A DNA stretch of 64,000 nucleotides from Stutzerimonas stutzeri. Lineage in GTDB: Bacteria > Pseudomonadota > Gammaproteobacteria > Pseudomonadales > Pseudomonadaceae. The position numbers and the translations under genes are program-made. The notes under the pieces were generated by a model, which was not told where the DNA came from, made no database searches, and saw only the letters and a program-made list of their open reading frames with translations. The DNA is taken from NCBI RefSeq assembly GCF_038561965.1, contig NZ_CP139348.1, forward strand, positions 3,286,001-3,350,000. Reading direction: 5' to 3'. Shown here piece by piece: positions 52,363-60,846 of this stretch (position 1 is the stretch's first letter; each line of letters starts with the position of its first letter).

Positions 52363-52784
52363 GCGTGCCCCCTGACGGCTTCTTTATCCTTCTGCAGCGA
52401 ATGGATGGTGCGGTCGGGTTTGAACGAAGAGGCTTCGAACTTCTTCTTGCCGGCCGAAACCATGATCATCCCGATGACGACGACGACAACGCCGACGATC
52501 AAGGCTGCGAGCCAGGGCTCCATCATCGTGGCGAGAAAGTAGACCGCCGACATCAGCAGAATGATGAAGCCTGCCAACAGCACGGCTCCGCCGGTGGCCA
52601 CGCTCGCTGCACCCGCTCTGGTGGCGCGAAGCGACTCGCTCAGTTCGGCTTTGGCCAGCGCCAGTTCTTTGGTAAACAGCGATGGCACTTCGCGGGTCAG
52701 CTGCCGCAGCAGGCCACCCACGGAACTGTCCTGCTCTGGACTAGCCGGCTCGTAAGGCGCGTTGAGATTACGTTGCTCGTTCAT
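52359..52784 (-). CDS. phage holin family (Phage_holin_3_6) membrane protein
   Basis: The 141-aa protein has two adjacent transmembrane helices (GAVLLAGFIILLMSAVYFLAT and AALIVGVVVVVIGMIMVSA) after an amphipathic LLRQLTREVPSLFTKELALAKAEL, the family pattern. Despite the name, these are host genes widespread in pseudomonads and not lysis genes. It overlaps the genes on both sides by 4 nt, so all three are coupled. Confidence 0.87.
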   Translation of the reverse strand: MNEQRNLNAPYEPASPEQDSSVGGLLRQLTREVPSLFTKELALAKAELSESLRATRAGAASVATGGAVLLAGFIILLMSAVYFLATMMEPWLAALIVGVVVVVIGMIMVSAGKKKFEASSFKPDRTIHSLQKDKEAVRGHA

Positions 52785-53548
52785 CGATTAAGCCCTCCGG
52801 TGGTGCCTTTGCCATTGTTGCCGATGCCGTTGGTGCTGCCGGTGGTCGACGACATGCCTGCATTGCTGACGCTGCCGACGGTGCCACCGGGGGTTCCGCT
52901 GGAGACGCGGGAATCGAGTTCGGACTGGCTGGGCAAGGTCTCGGCAGTGACATCAGCCGGAACGCCCAGCGGCGACGTGGGATGCGGCCGGCTGGCATCG
53001 GAATGGCCGTAATCAGTCGTAGGCTCCCGAGCGCCAGTGGTGTCGGCACGATGGCTGGATGCGCGAGCGAATCGGGTCAATCCAAAGCCGAGCGCCACGC
53101 TGCCAGCGATGAACAGGGCTGGGTTATTGCGGGCCAGCCGATTGACCTCACCTACCAGTTCATCGACGCTTTTGCCGCGCAGATTGTCGGCCAGGTCCAC
53201 CATGCTTTGCGCTACATCAGACACGTAGCTGGAAAGCCCGGTGCTGTCCTGATTCTCCAGCTCGGCTGCTGCTGCCTTGGCACTTTGGGCGACCTTTTCA
53301 AGCTCGTCGGCGGCCGTGCCCCGATAGCTATCGAGCTGCGCCTTGCCTTGATTCTTGACCTGCTCGCCAGCGTCGCGGGCCTTCGCTTTCATGTCCTCGG
53401 CGCTCGCCGACGAACCAGAAGTGTTCGTCCGGTCGCTACCAGTGGTACTCGATTGGGTGGATGGCTGGCCGGACGTAGAGCCCGCCTGCGGGGAATCGGT
53501 TCTGGCTTGGCCGCCGTAACCTGTGATCTCTTCATCGGGTGTCGTCAT
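52781..53548 (-). CDS. nutrient deprivation-induced/YqjD-like envelope stress protein
   Basis: The 255-aa protein starts at ATG 53548 with AAGGTGG upstream. It has a Ser/Thr/Gly-rich N-terminal ~50 residues, an amphipathic helical ELAB/YqjD-like region (KAKARDAGEQVKNQGKAQLD) and a single hydrophobic segment (PALFIAGSVALGFGLTRFA), then a second low-complexity Gly/Ser/Thr tail. The YqjD-like family anchors to the inner membrane, and some members bind ribosomes in stationary phase; the role here is inferred. First gene of the operon with the holin-like and DUF3618 genes. Confidence 0.82.
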   Translation of the reverse strand: MTTPDEEITGYGGQARTDSPQAGSTSGQPSTQSSTTGSDRTNTSGSSASAEDMKAKARDAGEQVKNQGKAQLDSYRGTAADELEKVAQSAKAAAAELENQDSTGLSSYVSDVAQSMVDLADNLRGKSVDELVGEVNRLARNNPALFIAGSVALGFGLTRFARASSHRADTTGAREPTTDYGHSDASRPHPTSPLGVPADVTAETLPSQSELDSRVSSGTPGGTVGSVSNAGMSSTTGSTNGIGNNGKGTTGGLNR

Positions 53549-53702
53549 TTTGTCCACCTTATATAGGTTTATAGGATTTGGCCGGATGACCACGGTCCGT
53601 GAAGCACAGCTATGCGGAGTTGCCGCGGCCGTGCAGTTTCAGTGCGCACACTAATGGTGACCGGACCCCCAAAATCGAGTTCCATGATTCTGGCCAGGTG
53701 GT

Positions 53703-53903
53703 TCAGGACGTTGACGCCAGGTTTGCATGCACATTTTTCACCTCGACGGAAACCCGCTCGCCATGACCGCTGATAGCGAAGTGCCCGCCTTCGGCACGCA
53801 GCCTGCGTGCCGCGAGGGCTGCGGCGTTGGCGGGGTTGAACAAGCGAAACGGCGGAGACGGCAGGCTTATTGACTGAGTAGTCAGCCCGGACAGGAAGAA
53901 CAC
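53703..53903 (-). CDS. possible short hypothetical protein
   Basis: A GTG-initiated 66-codon frame encodes a product whose last 45 residues (from FRLFNPANAAALAARRL through FAISGHGERVSVEVKN) read like a genuine helix-strand-strand mini-domain. The first 18 residues look non-coding and there is no good ribosome site, so the true start may be lost or internal. It could be a decayed gene. Family not recognised. Confidence 0.32.
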   Translation of the reverse strand: MFFLSGLTTQSISLPSPPFRLFNPANAAALAARRLRAEGGHFAISGHGERVSVEVKNVHANLASTS

Positions 53904-53952
53904 CTGATCAGCGAGCCGACGAGCTGCAAGGCGCTTTGTGAGCAGAACGCAA

Positions 53953-53975
53953 AAACGGGCCCGAAGGCCCGTTTC
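53953..53975 (-). terminator. rho-independent terminator of the GH5 gene
   Basis: On the minus strand AAACGGGC and GCCCGTTT flank a short loop (CTTCGG), followed by TTGCG. It lies 18-40 nt after the GH5 stop. Confidence 0.8.
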
Positions 53976-53992
53976 TGTTTGCTGGGTAGTCC

Positions 53993-56089
53993 TTACAGCG
54001 GACCGATGCTGGTGCAGCTATGTGCAGTCTTGGCGTGCTTTTGCAGTACCGGCAGCTGCGGGCGGTGCTTGCCACTGGTCACGTCCAGCGACAGAGCGTA
54101 CTCACCCCACCAGGGACCTGCGGCCCAGTAGGTGCTGGGGATGCAGTTCTGGCGCAGATAGGTCATCAGGTGATCGGTTGCAACGATGGCCGACGGAGAG
54201 AAGTCCGGTACGCCATGCTCCCCGATATAACCGCGCAGCTTGTTCTGCTTCAGCCACTCTACGAAGGGCTTGACGCGGTTGATGCCAATCATCGGGTCGA
54301 ACTTCTCGTTCTTGTCGAAGTAGTTACCGGAGAAGTCCTTGTCGACGTACATATGCGCTTCGTACACCAGATTGTTCTTCGGATCGCGCATCCACGGATT
54401 GGTGATCAGCTGGGTGTTGTAGTACGGCCAGTGGAAGGCGCTCGACCAGCGATCACCCGCTACGTAGATCCAGCGTTTGGAGTCAACCGTACGGATTGCC
54501 TGCGCAGCAGCCAGAGCAGCCTGCGGCCAGAGTCCGTTGGTGGAGTGCGGCTCGTTCATCAGACCGTAACCTTCGACCGCCGGATGGTTGACCACCTGCT
54601 GTGCAACCTGCTTCCACACCGCAGCGAACGAGCTGATGGGCACCTCGTTGGAACCGATCAACTTGCCGAAATAACGGTAGTAGTTGTGCAGGTCCAAGAT
54701 CACCTTGACGTTGTGCTTCTGCGCGAAGTCCAGCGACTGCTTCAGACGCGCCAGCTCTTCGGTGTTCAGCGGCGTGCCCAGCTTGGGCTGGATGCGCTCC
54801 CAGAGGAACGGCAGGCGAACCAGCGGCATGCCAAGGTCGGCGTACTTCTTGTAGTACGACTCGGCCGGGTAGGTGTAGTTGGTGCCGTGCTTGCCGGGAA
54901 CAACCGACGGGCCGAAGCCTGCGCCGGAGAGGTTTACGCCAACCAGCAGCGGTTTGCCATTGGTGGTGTCCGGAGCAGATGGAGCCGGCGCGGGTGCAAC
55001 AGCAGCAGGCGGAGTGGTCAAGGACGGTGCCGACGGCGTGCTGCTGGCGGAAGTGTTAACCACGGAAACGGTCTTCGGATATCCGAGAGTGGCACCGTTG
55101 ATAGCGGCGCCGTCAAGGAACACGCTCATGTTGCTACCCACTTGCTGGGAGCGAAGCACTTTGCGGACCTGACCATCAGCGAGCTTTACCGAAGCGCCCG
55201 CCTTGAATGCAGCAATGTTGGCGCTGGTTGCCTGGATCGAGAAGCCGGCCGAAGCGCGGAACACACCATTGAGCCAATCAGTATTGGTGAAGCTATTCAG
55301 ATTGCTGGTAGCAACGACCGAAGTTGTCGGAGCAGGCGCAGTCGGCGCCGGTGCAGCAGCGGTAGTAGCCAACGACAACTTGTTAGGTGCCCCGACCACA
55401 CTTCCATTCACCGCGGCGCCGTCGAGATAAACGCTCATATTGGCGCCTACGACTTGCACTTGGGTAACTTTGCGAACCTGGCCATCCGCCAGTTTTACCG
55501 AGGCGCCAACTTTAAAAGCATTCTTATTGGCGTCATTAGCCGGAATAGAGAAGCCCGGAGACTTACGCCACACACCATTAAGCCAGTCGGTATTGCTGAA
55601 CGCATTGATGCTGGTGGAATGCGCGCTGACGGTCGATGGCGCTGCAAGGGTAGGTGCCGAGGTAGCTGGTGCAGAAACAGCTGGAGCAGAAGTCGTCGTG
55701 CCGACAGTGCTGACCATTTGCGGCGCGCCGACTTTGTTGCCGTCGAGCTTGGCGCCTTCGAGGAAGATGCTCATGTTGCTGCCGACGATCTGCTGGCGGC
55801 TGATCTTGCGCACCTGCCCGTCGGACAGCCTGACTGAAGCACCCGCCTTGAACGCGGCCTGGTTGGCGGCACTGGCGGGAATAGAGAAGCCGGCGCCCGT
55901 GCGCCACACGCCATTGAGCCAATCAGTGTTGCTGAAGGCGTTGATCTTGGTAGAGACGGAAGCGGCTGCGACAGCGGTCGCCGCAGAAGCGTAAGGGACA
56001 GTTACAACGGTAACGCCACCCATGAGGGCAGCCATGGCGATGGAAGCGACGAGTGCCTTACGGGCACCGGAAAACAGGTTGGTGGACAT
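53993..56089 (-). CDS. secreted glycoside hydrolase family 5 (cellulase-type) with three N-terminal repeat domains
   Basis: The 698-aa precursor has a signal peptide (cleavage near ASA-AT, residue ~37), three ~76-residue repeats (49-124, 160-236, 264-339) joined by Pro/Ala/Ser/Thr linkers, and a GH5 (beta/alpha)8 domain from ~380. Catalytic residues are Glu513 (LMNEPHS, acid/base) and Glu624 (GYIGEHGVP, nucleophile). GH5 enzymes cut beta-1,4-linked glucans or mannans; the true substrate is unknown. The repeats may bind polysaccharide or the cell surface. ATG 56089 has GGAGAG upstream. It is monocistronic with a long AT-rich leader. Confidence 0.92.
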   Translation of the reverse strand: MSTNLFSGARKALVASIAMAALMGGVTVVTVPYASAATAVAAASVSTKINAFSNTDWLNGVWRTGAGFSIPASAANQAAFKAGASVRLSDGQVRKISRQQIVGSNMSIFLEGAKLDGNKVGAPQMVSTVGTTTSAPAVSAPATSAPTLAAPSTVSAHSTSINAFSNTDWLNGVWRKSPGFSIPANDANKNAFKVGASVKLADGQVRKVTQVQVVGANMSVYLDGAAVNGSVVGAPNKLSLATTAAAPAPTAPAPTTSVVATSNLNSFTNTDWLNGVFRASAGFSIQATSANIAAFKAGASVKLADGQVRKVLRSQQVGSNMSVFLDGAAINGATLGYPKTVSVVNTSASSTPSAPSLTTPPAAVAPAPAPSAPDTTNGKPLLVGVNLSGAGFGPSVVPGKHGTNYTYPAESYYKKYADLGMPLVRLPFLWERIQPKLGTPLNTEELARLKQSLDFAQKHNVKVILDLHNYYRYFGKLIGSNEVPISSFAAVWKQVAQQVVNHPAVEGYGLMNEPHSTNGLWPQAALAAAQAIRTVDSKRWIYVAGDRWSSAFHWPYYNTQLITNPWMRDPKNNLVYEAHMYVDKDFSGNYFDKNEKFDPMIGINRVKPFVEWLKQNKLRGYIGEHGVPDFSPSAIVATDHLMTYLRQNCIPSTYWAAGPWWGEYALSLDVTSGKHRPQLPVLQKHAKTAHSCTSIGPL
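55073..55945 (-). repeat. three-copy protein repeat in the GH5 gene
   Basis: Repeat consensus by eye: NAFSNTDWLNGVWR, then GFSI, AFKxGASVKLADGQVRKV, VGxNMSVxLDGA and NGxxxGxP. Copies occupy about 55718-55945, 55382-55612 and 55073-55300. Copies 2 and 3 are closest; linkers differ in length and sequence. Confidence 0.88.
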
Positions 56090-56619
56090 TGAGTCTCTCC
56101 GGAACTTACTACTTCAAAGGCGGAGCCTTTAAAAAGTGACGGGAGGTCGATAAGTCGTGGGGCGATTCTTGGAAGGAAGCCGCGGTGTCACAACGAAACG
56201 AACCATTCAACAAGAGATTTCCCGTCGTCCACCCCCTGAACAAACCGGTCAAACGTCTTGCGTGGCGGTTTTATAATAGTTTCTTAAAAAGAATGGAAAT
56301 TTTTCTGTCGCTTATAGATCGCCAGAAAGTCGCCATATGAAACAAAGCAACATTACAGTGCCACTACTCAGGCGGTAGTAGGTGTCTTTTTGATATTACC
56401 CGCAGCCCCTCTAAAAGGTATTTCTGGCGCTATTTGCGCGGCGGTTTTCTGTATGTACCGGATGAAATAGCGGCTTAAACCCTATAGCAAGTTCCGACGA
56501 ACGGTAAGTTGCAGTGCCGCGAAAAAAACCGGATTAGCCCGTCGCGCAACTTTGCTTGTCCCACGATCATCCACACCTGGGAACGGTCGAACGCATAACC
56601 GTCAGCCGATGGAGGCAAC
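56090..56619. other. 530-nt AT-rich region between the GH5 gene and the DUF2945 gene; no gene seen
   Basis: The region is clearly richer in A+T than the rest of the window. AAAGGC and GCCTTT form a small hairpin at 56116-56130, 27 nt upstream of the GH5 start. TATTATAAAA on the minus strand near 56270 could be a -10 element. No ORF or RNA family is recognised. Confidence 0.5.
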
Positions 56620-56832
56620 ATGAGTCAGCAATACAAAGTGGGCGACCACGTCAGCTGGAATTCCGAAGCGGGCCGGGTTCGCGGACGCATCATCAAGGTG
56701 CATACCGCCGATACCGAGTTCATGGGCCGAACGCGTCGGGCCAGCCCGGACGCTCCGCAATACGAGATCAAGAGCGATAAGACCGATCACGTGGCGATGC
56801 ATAAAGAGTCGGCACTGCGAAAGCTGGATTAA
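56620..56832 (+). CDS. DUF2945 (HVA1/TUDOR-like) protein
   Basis: The 70-aa protein matches DUF2945 end to end: YKVGDHVSWNSEAGRVRGRI, then QYEIKSDKTDHVAMHKESALRKL. The fold is a small SH3/Tudor-like barrel; the function is unknown, though it often sits near stress or DUF488 genes. GGAGGCAAC precedes the start. The DUF488 gene follows after 2 nt. Confidence 0.9.
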   Translation: MSQQYKVGDHVSWNSEAGRVRGRIIKVHTADTEFMGRTRRASPDAPQYEIKSDKTDHVAMHKESALRKLD

Positions 56833-56834
56833 GC

Positions 56835-57416
56835 ATGGCCAAACCAGCAACGGTGTGGACCATCGGCCACTCGACGCGCTCGCTCGAGCAGTTCGTGGAA
56901 GTGCTGCGCCACCACCAGATCGAAGCCATCGCTGATGTGCGACGCTTTCCAGGCTCTCGGCGACTGCCGCAGTTCGGTGAATCAGCTCTACGTGAGGCGT
57001 TGCTCGAGCACGGAATCGAGTATCGCTGGATCGAAGAACTGGGCGGCCGCAGACGACCACTCAAGGATTCGCCCAATCTCGCCTGGCGCAACAGCTCGTT
57101 CCGCGGTTACGCCGATCACCTGCAAAGTGCCGAGTTCGACCGCGGCCTGAATTGCCTGCTGGAAATGGCGGCACAGCGGCGTACCGCAATGATGTGCGCC
57201 GAGGTGCTCTGGTGGCGCTGTCATCGCTCGCTGGTGTCGGACGTGTTGAAAACCAGCGGCATCGGCGTACTGCACATTCAGGATGACAAGCCGGCGGCAG
57301 CCCACCCGTTCACCGCCCCTGCCCGCCTGGTCGACGGGCAGCTTAGCTATGCAGCGGGTGAAGGTGAGTCTCTGCGAAAGGAAGTCGGCAGCGGGCAGAT
57401 CAATCTAGACCTTTAA
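56835..57416 (+). CDS. DUF488 family protein
   Basis: The 193-aa protein has the DUF488 landmarks VWTIGHSTRSLEQFVEVL, ADVRRFPGSRRLPQF, YRWIEELGGRR and MMCAEVLWWRCHRSLVSD (a Cys-x12-type stretch where the family has CxE...CHR). DUF488 proteins may bind nucleic acid or nucleotides; the activity is undefined. It starts 2 nt after the DUF2945 gene, so both are one unit. Confidence 0.9.
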   Translation: MAKPATVWTIGHSTRSLEQFVEVLRHHQIEAIADVRRFPGSRRLPQFGESALREALLEHGIEYRWIEELGGRRRPLKDSPNLAWRNSSFRGYADHLQSAEFDRGLNCLLEMAAQRRTAMMCAEVLWWRCHRSLVSDVLKTSGIGVLHIQDDKPAAAHPFTAPARLVDGQLSYAAGEGESLRKEVGSGQINLDL

Positions 57417-57434
57417 CGCCCGAGCCGGGTATTG

Positions 57435-57460
57435 GGGCGGCCATTGCAGCCGCCCTGCTT
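57435..57460. terminator. hairpin between DUF488 and cvfB genes
   Basis: GGGCGGC and GCCGCCC form a 7-bp stem with loop CATTGCA between these convergent genes, followed by TGCTT. The U-tract is short. Confidence 0.45.
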
Positions 57461-57464
57461 TCGC

Positions 57465-58301
57465 TCAGGCGCGCTCGATACGATCCGGGTGGATGACGAT
57501 ATGCCCCTGTTTGTACAGGCCACCGATGGCTTTCTTGAAGTTGCCCTTGCTCACCCCGAAGCGACGGGCGATTTCTTCTGCCGGGCTCTTGTCGCTGACA
57601 TCCAGCGAGCCCTGGTTTTCCGCCAGCTTCTGCAGGATCAACGCCTGCAGGGCGTCGGTCGCCTCGCTGCCGACCGGTTGCAGGCTCAGGCTGATCTTGC
57701 CGTCGGCACGTAGCTCCTTGATGTAGCCGCGCTCCTGCATGCCGCCTCGCAGGAATTTGAACGCCTCGTTCTTGTGGATCAGGCCCCAGTGCTGGCCGTT
57801 GATGATGGCCTTGAAGCCCAGTTCGGTCGCCTCGACGATCATCAGGTCCACGGCCTCACCGACCTTGTAGGTTGCCGGGGTCTTGTCCAGGTAACGATCC
57901 AGGCGAGCGGTGGCGGTTATGCGCCGGGTGCGCTTGTCGATATAGACGTAGACCACGCAGTAGTCGCCGACCTGCAGCGGGCGCTTTTCTTCCGAATGCG
58001 GCAGCAACAGGTCCTTGGGCAGTCCCCAGTCGAGGAACAGCCCGACGCGGTTGATCTCGGCCACCTTCAGACTGGCGAACTCGCTGACCTGCACCTTGGG
58101 TTTCTCCGTGGTGGCGATCAGCTTGTCCTCGCTATCGAGGTAGATGAAGACGTTCAGCCAGTCATCCACCTCGGTCGGCGTGTCTTTCGGGATATAGCGG
58201 TTGGGCAGGAGGATCTCTCCGTCCGGGCCGCCATCGAGGTAGAGGCCGAAACCGGTGTGCTTGACGATTTGCAGGCTGTTGTAACGTCCGATTGCGGCCA
58301 T
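57465..58301 (-). CDS. cvfB: S1-domain RNA-binding protein CvfB
   Basis: The 278-aa protein has tandem S1-like OB folds (GRYNSLQIVKHTGFGLYLDGG; AEINRVGLFLDWGLPKDLLLPHSE; VDLMIVEATELGFKAIINGQHWGLIHKNEAF) and a C-terminal winged helix (EEIARRFGVSKGNFKKAIGGLYKQGHIVI). This is the CvfB layout (S. aureus conserved virulence factor B); it binds RNA. Length is typical. ATG start at 58301. Confidence 0.92.
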   Translation of the reverse strand: MAAIGRYNSLQIVKHTGFGLYLDGGPDGEILLPNRYIPKDTPTEVDDWLNVFIYLDSEDKLIATTEKPKVQVSEFASLKVAEINRVGLFLDWGLPKDLLLPHSEEKRPLQVGDYCVVYVYIDKRTRRITATARLDRYLDKTPATYKVGEAVDLMIVEATELGFKAIINGQHWGLIHKNEAFKFLRGGMQERGYIKELRADGKISLSLQPVGSEATDALQALILQKLAENQGSLDVSDKSPAEEIARRFGVSKGNFKKAIGGLYKQGHIVIHPDRIERA

Positions 58302-58342
58302 GTGGGCGGTCCCGAATATAAAGGCGGCGATTCTAGCGCCAG

Positions 58343-60673
58343 TCAGCGTGGCAATGCATAGGCGATCACCGAATCACCCGCCTTGGTGCCGAGCGAACCA
58401 TGCCCGCCAGCGACCACCACGACCATCTGCCGACCGGAGCGACTCTGGTAGGTCATCGGGGTGGCTTGGCCGCCAGCCGGAAGACGGGCCTTCCATAGTT
58501 CCCGTCCGGTCGTGACGTCATAGGCGCGCAGGTAGTAGTCCAGCGTGCCGCTCAAAAAGCCAACGCCGCCAGCAGTGACCATCGGGCCACCAAGGCTGGG
58601 CACGCCCATCTTGAACGGCAGCGGAATCGGCGAGCGGTCGCGCACCGTGCCGTTCTTGCGCAGCCAGTGGGTCTTGCCGGTACGCAGATCGGCGCCCGCC
58701 ACGTAGCCCCACGGCGGTGCGGTACACGGCAGACCGATGGGCGAAACGAAGGCCTTCAGTTCCACGGCAAATGGCGAGCCGAAGTTCTCGTTGAGGAACG
58801 GCTCCTGGTCCGAGACGTACGTCGTCTCGGCATCTTCGCGGGGAATCAGTTTCGAGGTGAAGGCCAGATAGGCTGGCGTGCTGAAGACCATCTGCCGCAC
58901 CGGGTCAACGGCCACGCCGCCCCAGTTGAACACGCCGAAGTTGCCCGGATGCACCAGCGTGCCCTGGGTTGAAGGCGGCGTGTAACGGCCCTCGTAGCGC
59001 AGGGAATGGAACTGGATATGGCACATCATCTGGTCGATCAGCGTGGCACCCCATAGGTCCTTGCTCTGTAGCTTCGGCGGCTCGTAAGACAGCGCCGACG
59101 CTGGCTGCGTTCTGGCCACCCAGTCGCCCTCGGCAGCGCCTTGCGGCGCTGGCACCTCGCGCACTGGCAGGATCGGCTCGCCGCTGCGGCGATCGAGTAC
59201 ATAGATGTCGCCCTGCTTGGTCGGTGCCACCAGAGCCGGTATGGGGCCGTCCTTGGTCTGGATGTCGATCAGGCTTGGCTGCGCCGGCACGTCCATATCC
59301 CAGAGATCATGGCGTACGGTCTGGAACACCCAGCGCAGCTGACCGCTGTCCAGATCCAGCGCAACGATGGAGGAAGAAAAGCGTTCGCTGTTCTCGCTGC
59401 GCCGGCCGCCCCACTGGTCCGGCACCTGATTACCCAGCGGCACGTACACCATCCCCAACGCCTCGTCGGCACTGGAAATGCTCCAGCTGTTCGGACTGCT
59501 CGCGCTGTAGGTCTGCCCGGCTGCAATGGGTTCCGTGGCATCGGGGTTGCCCGGGTCCCAGTTCCATTTCAGCTCGCCGGTATAGACGTCGTACGCACGG
59601 ATGACGCCGGACGGCTCCTTGGCTCGCACGTTGTCATTCACCGCCCCGCCAATGATCACCACATCGCGCGCAACTACCGGCGGTGAGGTGGAATAGTAGA
59701 AACCTTCCTTCTTGTGCGGCATGTTCGCCCACAGATCGATCTCGCCGTTGTTCGCGAAACCAGGACATATCTCGCCGGTCTTCGCATCCAGAGCGATCAG
59801 CCGGGCATCCGCGGTTGGCATGAACAGCCGCTGCTGGCAGGCCTGTGCCTCGCTGGGCTGCGGCGCCGCATGGTAGGACAGGCCGCGACAGGTCAGGTGC
59901 TGACGATTGACCGAGTGCGGCACCTGGGGATCGAAGCGCCAGCGCTCCTGTCCGGTTTCGGCATCCAGGGCGATCACCAGATTGTGCGGTGTGCACAGGT
60001 ACAGGCTGTCGTCGACCTTGAGCGGCGTGACTTCATAGGTGGTTTCGTCCGGATCTTCCGGGCCGCGTAGGTCGCCGGTCTGGTAATGCCAGACTGGTTC
60101 GAGTCGGTCGACGTTTTGCGGCGTGATCTGCGCCAGTGGCGAGTACCGCTGGCCGTGCTGGCTGCGCCCATAGGCGTGCCAGTCGCCGGCCGGCACGCTA
60201 TCGTCCGCGCCAGGTGCCTGAGCCAGCGGCGCGGGCATCATGCCTTTGATGTCGTGGCTGTCGTGCCCCAGCGCATACACCGCCGCAGCGCCCCAGAATA
60301 AGACCGCCAACATCAGCGGCAACGCCGCACCGCCCCAGGCGCGAAAGCCGAAATGCTGCCAGCCAAGACGCCGGGCTATCCAGGGCGTCAGCAGCCACAA
60401 CCCGAACGGCGCGATGATGCTGCCGCGCGGCGCCAGCTGCCACCAGTCCAGCCCTACTTCGTACAGCGCCCAGCCGAGCGCGCCAAGCATGAGCAACGCA
60501 TAGACCCATAAGGCGGTGCGACGGCGCATCAGCAGCAATACACCAGTCAGCAGGAATCCCGCCGCTACGATGGCGAAATACCAGGTCCCACCCAGGCTTA
60601 TGACCTTTGCGCCCCCGACGCCGAGCGCGATCCCGACGATGATGCAGAACAATCCGCTGATAACCACAGCCAC
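58343..60673 (-). CDS. gcd: membrane-bound PQQ-dependent glucose dehydrogenase
   Basis: The 776-aa quinoprotein has five N-terminal helices (about 1-140), including the ubiquinone-linked membrane domain, and an eight-bladed beta-propeller in the periplasm. Typical blocks are DWHAYGRSQHGQRYSPLAQI, ANNGEIDLWANMP and GNQVPDQWGGRR. It oxidises glucose (and other aldoses) to gluconolactone and reduces ubiquinone. The start is GTG at 60673 with GAAGGGCC upstream. The near relative QuiA (quinate dehydrogenase) is an alternative, but residue patterns favour Gcd. Confidence 0.92.
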   Translation of the reverse strand: MAVVISGLFCIIVGIALGVGGAKVISLGGTWYFAIVAAGFLLTGVLLLMRRRTALWVYALLMLGALGWALYEVGLDWWQLAPRGSIIAPFGLWLLTPWIARRLGWQHFGFRAWGGAALPLMLAVLFWGAAAVYALGHDSHDIKGMMPAPLAQAPGADDSVPAGDWHAYGRSQHGQRYSPLAQITPQNVDRLEPVWHYQTGDLRGPEDPDETTYEVTPLKVDDSLYLCTPHNLVIALDAETGQERWRFDPQVPHSVNRQHLTCRGLSYHAAPQPSEAQACQQRLFMPTADARLIALDAKTGEICPGFANNGEIDLWANMPHKKEGFYYSTSPPVVARDVVIIGGAVNDNVRAKEPSGVIRAYDVYTGELKWNWDPGNPDATEPIAAGQTYSASSPNSWSISSADEALGMVYVPLGNQVPDQWGGRRSENSERFSSSIVALDLDSGQLRWVFQTVRHDLWDMDVPAQPSLIDIQTKDGPIPALVAPTKQGDIYVLDRRSGEPILPVREVPAPQGAAEGDWVARTQPASALSYEPPKLQSKDLWGATLIDQMMCHIQFHSLRYEGRYTPPSTQGTLVHPGNFGVFNWGGVAVDPVRQMVFSTPAYLAFTSKLIPREDAETTYVSDQEPFLNENFGSPFAVELKAFVSPIGLPCTAPPWGYVAGADLRTGKTHWLRKNGTVRDRSPIPLPFKMGVPSLGGPMVTAGGVGFLSGTLDYYLRAYDVTTGRELWKARLPAGGQATPMTYQSRSGRQMVVVVAGGHGSLGTKAGDSVIAYALPR

Positions 60674-60846
60674 GGCCCTTCTCCCTCGATCTTGTTATCG
60701 AACTCGCCAACGTCCCGATGGCCAGCAGAAGTGGCCATCAATGAGAGTGGGACAGGCGACGGGAGGGAATGCTCCGTGCGAAGCAGAGATTGGCGTCATG
60801 TATCGGGAAGCGACGAGGCCAGCCGGCCTCGTCTGCAATCAATGGT

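Larger units (their letters stand above)
53549..53992. other. intergenic region; one weak short reading frame and a terminator
   Basis: About 440 nt. It holds the promoter region of the stress operon, a weak 66-aa reading frame at 53703-53903 and the terminator of the GH5 gene at 53953-53975. Nothing else is recognised. Confidence 0.5.

Noticed and set aside
52359..52784. Holin gene as evidence of a prophage
   Set aside because: No lysis, capsid, terminase or integrase genes nearby; this holin family is a common chromosomal envelope gene.
54020..55837. 605-codon plus-strand frame opposite the GH5 gene
   Set aside because: The length comes from the repeated, GC-biased GH5 coding sequence; no start signal or domain.
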